Part shown: piece after piece, positions 13,812 through 17,334 of the stretch | Position numbering within the stretch: the first letter of the stretch is position 1 | Layout of the letters: the number at the start of each line of letters is the position of its first letter | Assembly (NCBI GenBank): GCA_016840945.1 | Contig: JAEORJ010000418.1 | Span: 1 to 17,334 of the forward strand | Direction of reading: 5' to 3' | Length of the DNA: 17,334 nt | From: Candidatus Gerdarchaeota archaeon | GTDB lineage: Archaea; Asgardarchaeota; Heimdallarchaeia; JABLTI01 | The notes under the pieces: model-generated | Seen by the model: the letters and a program-made list of their open reading frames with translations, nothing else | The model's database searches: none | Told to the model about the DNA's origin: nothing | Made by a program: the position numbers and the translations under genes

Positions 13812-14276
13812 TTGAAAGAAAATGATTTAAGACAAGAGTTGCAACAAATAAGTGGCACCTTACAACAATTTGATGAGTATCGCAAGCAATTAGATGTACA
13901 AGTAGAAACATTGCAAAATTACCTAATCGATCTTACAAGGACAAAAACCACCTTAGCAAATTTAAAGGAAGAAGCTAAACCAGAAGAAACATTATTACAA
14001 TTAGGTTCTGGAGTAATGATTAAAGCCAAACCAATCGATCCTAAGAAAGTCTTTTACAATGTTGGTGCAGGTGTAATAATTGAAAAACCTGTAGATGATG
14101 CAATCAAAGACATTGATAAAAGAGTTGATGAAGTTGAGAAGGAAAGAATAGCTCTTGCAGAACAATTACAGATGGTTATAAATCAAATTGGAATGCTTGA
14201 GCAAAGAGCACAAGCAATCTATCAACAACTTCAAGGCCCATCAAAACCAAGCTATGATCCAAGTTTAGTAAGTTAG
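13812..14276 (+). CDS. pfdA: Prefoldin alpha subunit
   Basis: A 154-residue subunit of the hexameric (2 alpha, 4 beta) prefoldin chaperone, which hands unfolded chains to the thermosome. N-terminal coiled coil (about 1-55), the double beta-hairpin oligomerisation region (LLQLGSGVMIKAKPIDPKK and FYNVGAGVIIEKPVDDA, about 60-98) and C-terminal coiled coil (about 98-143) are all present. The final PSKPSYDPSLVS is a short disordered tail. The start codon is TTG, supported by a strong GAGGAG site at 13798-13803, eight bases upstream; no ATG is available in frame nearby. Position between L18Ae and FtsY is the conserved archaeal order. Confidence 0.95.
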   Translation: MKENDLRQELQQISGTLQQFDEYRKQLDVQVETLQNYLIDLTRTKTTLANLKEEAKPEETLLQLGSGVMIKAKPIDPKKVFYNVGAGVIIEKPVDDAIKDIDKRVDEVEKERIALAEQLQMVINQIGMLEQRAQAIYQQLQGPSKPSYDPSLVS

Positions 14277-14384
14277 ATCATATTTGAACAGGCAATTTAG
14301 ACTTGGTAGGTTTTTTATTTTTCTGGGATATCACTAGAAATATTAAGAGCATTTTACAATCTAGAGTTATGGAGAATCAAAAGA

Positions 14385-15299
14385 ATGTTCAAGAAATTAA
14401 GAAACGGAATTGACTCAGCATTAGAAAAAATCACTCAAAAGGAAATCACAGAAAAGAAATTAGAAAAGCCTTTGTATGATTTACAACTAGCGCTTATTGG
14501 CAATAATGTTGCAGTTCCTATAGCAGAAAAAATTACTAAAGAAGTTGAACTGGCATTAGCTACTACAAAAATAGGTCGACTTACATCTATAAAGAAAGTA
14601 GCCTATGAAGCTCTTCGAAATTCAATAAAAGGTATTTTAGATTCTCCTAGTGAAAAAATTGATATTATTAAAATAATTGAAGAAAATAAGAAAATCGGTG
14701 AACCAACGGTTTTTGCAATTTTTGGTCCAAATGGTTCAGGAAAGACAACATCAATCGCTAAATTAACTCAATTTTTAATCGACAGAAATTACTCTGTAGT
14801 TATAGGCGCAGGTGATACTTTTAGAGCTGGAGCGATTGATCAGATTAGCAAACATTGTGCTAAGCTAGGTGTTAGGATAATAAAACAAGATTACGGATCA
14901 GACCCCGCGGCAGTTATTTACGATACTATACAACATGCTCGAGCGAAAAAAATCGATGTGGTAATAGCTGATACTGCAGGTCGGTTACAAACAAACAAGA
15001 ATCTTATGCGAGAATTAGAAAAGATAGTTCGTATAGCTGAACCTGATTTGAATATTTTCGTAGCTGATGCTTTGACTGGCAATGACGCAGCACTACAAGC
15101 TGAAGAATATGAACGAATGGTTGGTATTGATGCTAGTATCTTAACAAAAGTTGATGCTGATCCTAAAGGTGGTGCAGCATTATCTGTAGTTTATGCAACG
15201 AAAGCACCAATTATCTTTATTGGTGTTGGGCAAAAATACAGTGATTTCAAACCATTTGATTCTGATTGGTTTGCTGACAGTATTATACCTGAAAAATAA
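14385..15299 (+). CDS. ftsY: Signal recognition particle receptor FtsY
   Basis: A 304-residue SRP-family GTPase that docks SRP-ribosome complexes at the membrane. The N domain (helical bundle, about 1-95) is followed by the G domain: G1 GPNGSGKTT (114-122), G2 DTFRAGAIDQ (144-153, the IBD region), G3 DTAGR (196-200), G4 TKVD (254-257), and a closing GVGQKYSDFKPFD (280-292). It lacks the long acidic N-terminal extension of bacterial FtsY, as is usual in archaea, and ends with no M domain, which excludes Ffh/SRP54. GGAG at 14371-14374 lies ten bases before the ATG. A T-rich run (14311-14324) in the gap after prefoldin may be a weak terminator. Confidence 0.95.
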   Translation: MFKKLRNGIDSALEKITQKEITEKKLEKPLYDLQLALIGNNVAVPIAEKITKEVELALATTKIGRLTSIKKVAYEALRNSIKGILDSPSEKIDIIKIIEENKKIGEPTVFAIFGPNGSGKTTSIAKLTQFLIDRNYSVVIGAGDTFRAGAIDQISKHCAKLGVRIIKQDYGSDPAAVIYDTIQHARAKKIDVVIADTAGRLQTNKNLMRELEKIVRIAEPDLNIFVADALTGNDAALQAEEYERMVGIDASILTKVDADPKGGAALSVVYATKAPIIFIGVGQKYSDFKPFDSDWFADSIIPEK

Positions 15300-15356
15300 A
15301 AGATTCTAAGGAATTAACTTTATCAGTAAATTTCATTATTTTTTATTCAGATTAAA

Positions 15357-15902
15357 ATGACAAGCATAAAGGAAAATACATTTTCAAAAAATTATAAACT
15401 ACCTAACAAATTAAACTCTTATTATTCACAAATGGTAGAACAAAGAGAATATCTAATTGAAATTGTTTTAAAATTACCTGACGAAGCATTAGATTATACT
15501 CCACATGAAAGAAAAATCGAGACAATTGGAACATTACTTCTACATATAGCAGGAGTAGAATGGAGCTGGATTTTTTATGATATCGATAAACAAGAGATGG
15601 ATGAAGAAGAATGGAAATACGCATTCTCACTTAGAAAAGATGTAGATATACCTCAAATAAAGGGAATGAATCAAGAATTCTATATGGAAAAATTACATTC
15701 AGTTCGTAAACAAGTCTATAACCGATTAAAGGAATTCAAGGATGAAGATTTATGTACCATAATCGAATCAGAAGGGAATCATTATTCCATTGAATGGATA
15801 TTGCATCATCTAATAGAACATGAAGCAATGCACATAGGACAAATACTATTGTTGAGAAGAATGTATAATCTAGAAAAAGTGAAGCAAGAGAAGATTCTCT
15901 AA
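15357..15902 (+). CDS. DinB-family metal-binding protein
   Basis: A 181-residue four-helix-bundle protein of the DinB/YfiT-like superfamily. The metal triad can be placed as His63 (LLLHIAGVEWSW), His155 and His159 (HLIEHEAMHIGQI), the classical spacing on helices 2 and 4. Members of the superfamily include thiol transferases using bacillithiol or mycothiol, maleylpyruvate isomerases and stress-linked proteins of unknown role; nothing here fixes the substrate. The helices between carry many acidic residues. It follows FtsY by 57 bases, across a T-rich stretch (CATTATTTTTTATT, 15335-15348) that may end the FtsY transcript. It is convergent with the Fe-S gene, with only two bases between stop codons. 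Confidence 0.85.
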   Translation: MTSIKENTFSKNYKLPNKLNSYYSQMVEQREYLIEIVLKLPDEALDYTPHERKIETIGTLLLHIAGVEWSWIFYDIDKQEMDEEEWKYAFSLRKDVDIPQIKGMNQEFYMEKLHSVRKQVYNRLKEFKDEDLCTIIESEGNHYSIEWILHHLIEHEAMHIGQILLLRRMYNLEKVKQEKIL

Positions 15903-15904
15903 CT

Positions 15905-17334
15905 TCAATCTATTAATTTTTGTAATTTAATTAAATCCTTCACTGGAGCTTTAACTGATACCCATTTCTTTCTGAAAGCTTTAAATGCGTCGATATGACC
16001 ATGCATCATACCAATAAAAACTGTTCCAGAAACAGTATAGAAGACATCAGGCTTTTCAATTTTGCCTTCTTTTAATTCACCAGGAACACCATCTTCAACT
16101 ACGAAATAGTAGTATTCATCGAGATCAGTGAAGTAATATAGGAATGTTTTATTCCATTTCTGGAATGTTTTAATATTTTGTTCGAGAGTAAATTTCTGTC
16201 TAGTTTCATTTAATACTTTGATGACTTGTTCTCGGTCACTTGTAGCTGTTTCATCAAATTCAGTATCATCATCTTCTTCATCGAAATCTTTAGGTTTAAT
16301 CTTAGCTTGCTCTTTATCAAGGATTGGCAAGAAAAGTTCTCGTTCATCTTCGAGCAAATCGATAATATCAAATTTGCAATGATGATGACATTGACCACAG
16401 CCAATACACATAGCATCGTTAATGTAAGGCAATTCATTTGCATCTAATTTTATTGCACTTACAGGACAGAATTTTACACATTGACTACAGCTTGTACAAT
16501 TTTCAATATTAACTATTGTTGCTCTATAATAGGTTTTTAGAACGTATGGAAGGTATCCACGATTATAATTCCCTAAAATACCACAGCAATCCCAACAACA
16601 ATTGCAGAATATATCAATTTGATATTTTGCTTGAAAATCTCTAAGAGGGATAATTCTCGTAGCTTGATGTATAGCTCCTTTATCTTGAAATTCTGTAATC
16701 ATTGATTGAGCTTCTTTTTTAGTTATTTTACGAGCAATTCCTTGCTCAATAACATGTTTTGCACCAGGGCCTATTGAAATGCATGTTTCCATTGGTAAAT
16801 CTGTTCTACAATGATCCCCAATAAGCTCCTTTTCAAATCGACAGAAACAATGACCCACAGCTATAGTTTCATTTTCATCCAGCTTCTCGAAAATTGCATT
16901 AATGCTTTTTGTAGCAAAAATACGATTTTCATTTTCTGGTAATGCTTTCTCAATCTGTATTGTAGCAGTTTTTGGAGGATCTAATGATAGAACCTTTATG
17001 TGCGCACCAACATCTCTCATGGATTGGTTTACCATTTCTTGATTACCTATTCGATAGGCTGATTCAAATAACTCTTCAACTCGTTCAGCAAAAGCTTTGG
17101 TATCTTCTCTATTTTCTCCTCTCATTAAATATAATTCAAACCAACCTGGAAAAATAGTCATAATATGATAAACATCATTTCCTTGCTTATCTTTTATGAT
17201 AGCCACTTGCCCTTTGTATACCAAAGCATCTAGCATCCGCTTAATATCCTCTTTAGGTATATCTATTCTATTGACTAAATCCTCAAAAGAATGATTACCA
17301 CCACCCATTTCAATCAAGAAATCAATTTCCTCAG
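15905..17334 (-). CDS. Multi-cluster Fe-S protein with winged helix and SCP2-like C-terminus, 5' end cut off
   Basis: The frame stays open to the right edge (residues EEIDF precede a TTG at 17317), so the start is probably outside the window. Numbering is from that TTG, giving 470 residues. An N-terminal winged-helix-like part (SFEDLVNRIDIPKEDIKRMLDAL, about 10-45) comes first. A cysteine-rich middle has HCFC (Cys157, 159), Cys170, Cys179 and CNCCWDCC (238-245). Two CX2CX2CX3C ferredoxin sites follow, Cys274/277/280/284 and Cys304/307/310/314, each able to bind a 4Fe-4S cluster. After an acidic linker (about 340-362), residues 385-470 (FVVEDG, KPDVFYTVSGTVFIGMMHG, KKWVSVKAPVKDLIKLQ) resemble an SCP2/sterol-carrier fold. 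A cytoplasmic electron-transfer or redox-sensing role is inferred; the partner is unknown. Low complexity is confined to the linker. Confidence 0.8.
   Translation of the reverse strand, partial: EEIDFLIEMGGGNHSFEDLVNRIDIPKEDIKRMLDALVYKGQVAIIKDKQGNDVYHIMTIFPGWFELYLMRGENREDTKAFAERVEELFESAYRIGNQEMVNQSMRDVGAHIKVLSLDPPKTATIQIEKALPENENRIFATKSINAIFEKLDENETIAVGHCFCRFEKELIGDHCRTDLPMETCISIGPGAKHVIEQGIARKITKKEAQSMITEFQDKGAIHQATRIIPLRDFQAKYQIDIFCNCCWDCCGILGNYNRGYLPYVLKTYYRATIVNIENCTSCSQCVKFCPVSAIKLDANELPYINDAMCIGCGQCHHHCKFDIIDLLEDERELFLPILDKEQAKIKPKDFDEEDDDTEFDETATSDREQVIKVLNETRQKFTLEQNIKTFQKWNKTFLYYFTDLDEYYYFVVEDGVPGELKEGKIEKPDVFYTVSGTVFIGMMHGHIDAFKAFRKKWVSVKAPVKDLIKLQKLID

Noticed and set aside
15887..15900. 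AGAGAAGATTCTCT palindrome at the end of the DinB-like gene as a terminator
   Set aside because: The stem is only five bases with a four-base loop and the nearest T-run is 17 bases away; it could be chance in coding sequence.
1..17334. Search for tRNA, rRNA, CRISPR repeats, transposase or integrase genes
   Set aside because: No cloverleaf-forming stretch, regularly spaced repeats, or mobile-element motifs were found in either strand of the gaps between genes.

Overview
This is a gene-dense, AT-rich stretch (roughly one third G+C by eye) from an archaeal chromosome. The clearest marker is the block at 12.7-15.3 kb: translation factor aIF6, ribosomal protein L18Ae/LX, prefoldin alpha and the SRP receptor FtsY, all on the plus strand. 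That set and order is archaeal. Shine-Dalgarno sites of the GGTGA/GGAG type and TATA-like boxes fit. The low G+C, the lipoate ligase, and a surface protein ending in a Thr/Ser-Pro linker, a Gly-Phe-rich membrane helix and a basic tail would suit an Asgard-type lineage (Heimdall/Loki-like). That placement is an inference and cannot be proven from this window.

Layout. 1-443: 3' end of a zinc-finger/membrane protein. 470-3203: two GNAT acetyltransferases, one of them two-domain, on either side of a small membrane protein with a PH-like tail. 3246-4865: a minus-strand pair, a PGAP1/lipase-like alpha/beta hydrolase and an Mth938-domain protein. 4970-6088: lipoate-protein ligase with its accessory C-terminal domain fused on. 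6164-9344: a three-gene plus-strand group in which two small, mutually similar proteins of unknown function flank a large exported, membrane-anchored phospholipase-D-superfamily protein carrying a lamin-tail domain. 9339-12526: four minus-strand genes, namely a stand-alone pyruvate-kinase C-terminal-like protein, a DUF123 GIY-YIG-type protein, an Xaa-Pro dipeptidase and a DHH phosphoesterase. 12734-15299: the translation/secretion block. 15357-15902: a DinB-like metal-binding protein. 15905-17334: a multi-cluster iron-sulfur protein with an N-terminal winged helix and a C-terminal SCP2-like domain, cut by the right edge.

How it works together. The aIF6-L18Ae-prefoldin-FtsY genes serve ribosome assembly, nascent-chain folding and membrane targeting. 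The rest is a mix of ordinary metabolism (lipoylation, peptide turnover, oligonucleotide turnover) and poorly known proteins. The stretch most worth a second look is 6.1-9.4 kb, with its surface PLD/lamin-tail protein, its flanking paralogue pair and a palindrome just upstream of the PLD TATA box. The Fe-S/SCP2 fusion at the right end comes next. Several genes end inside compact hairpins followed by T-tracts, so the stop codon itself lies within the probable terminator. No tRNA, rRNA, CRISPR array, insertion sequence or phage gene was recognised. No gene-free stretch exceeds about 210 bases.
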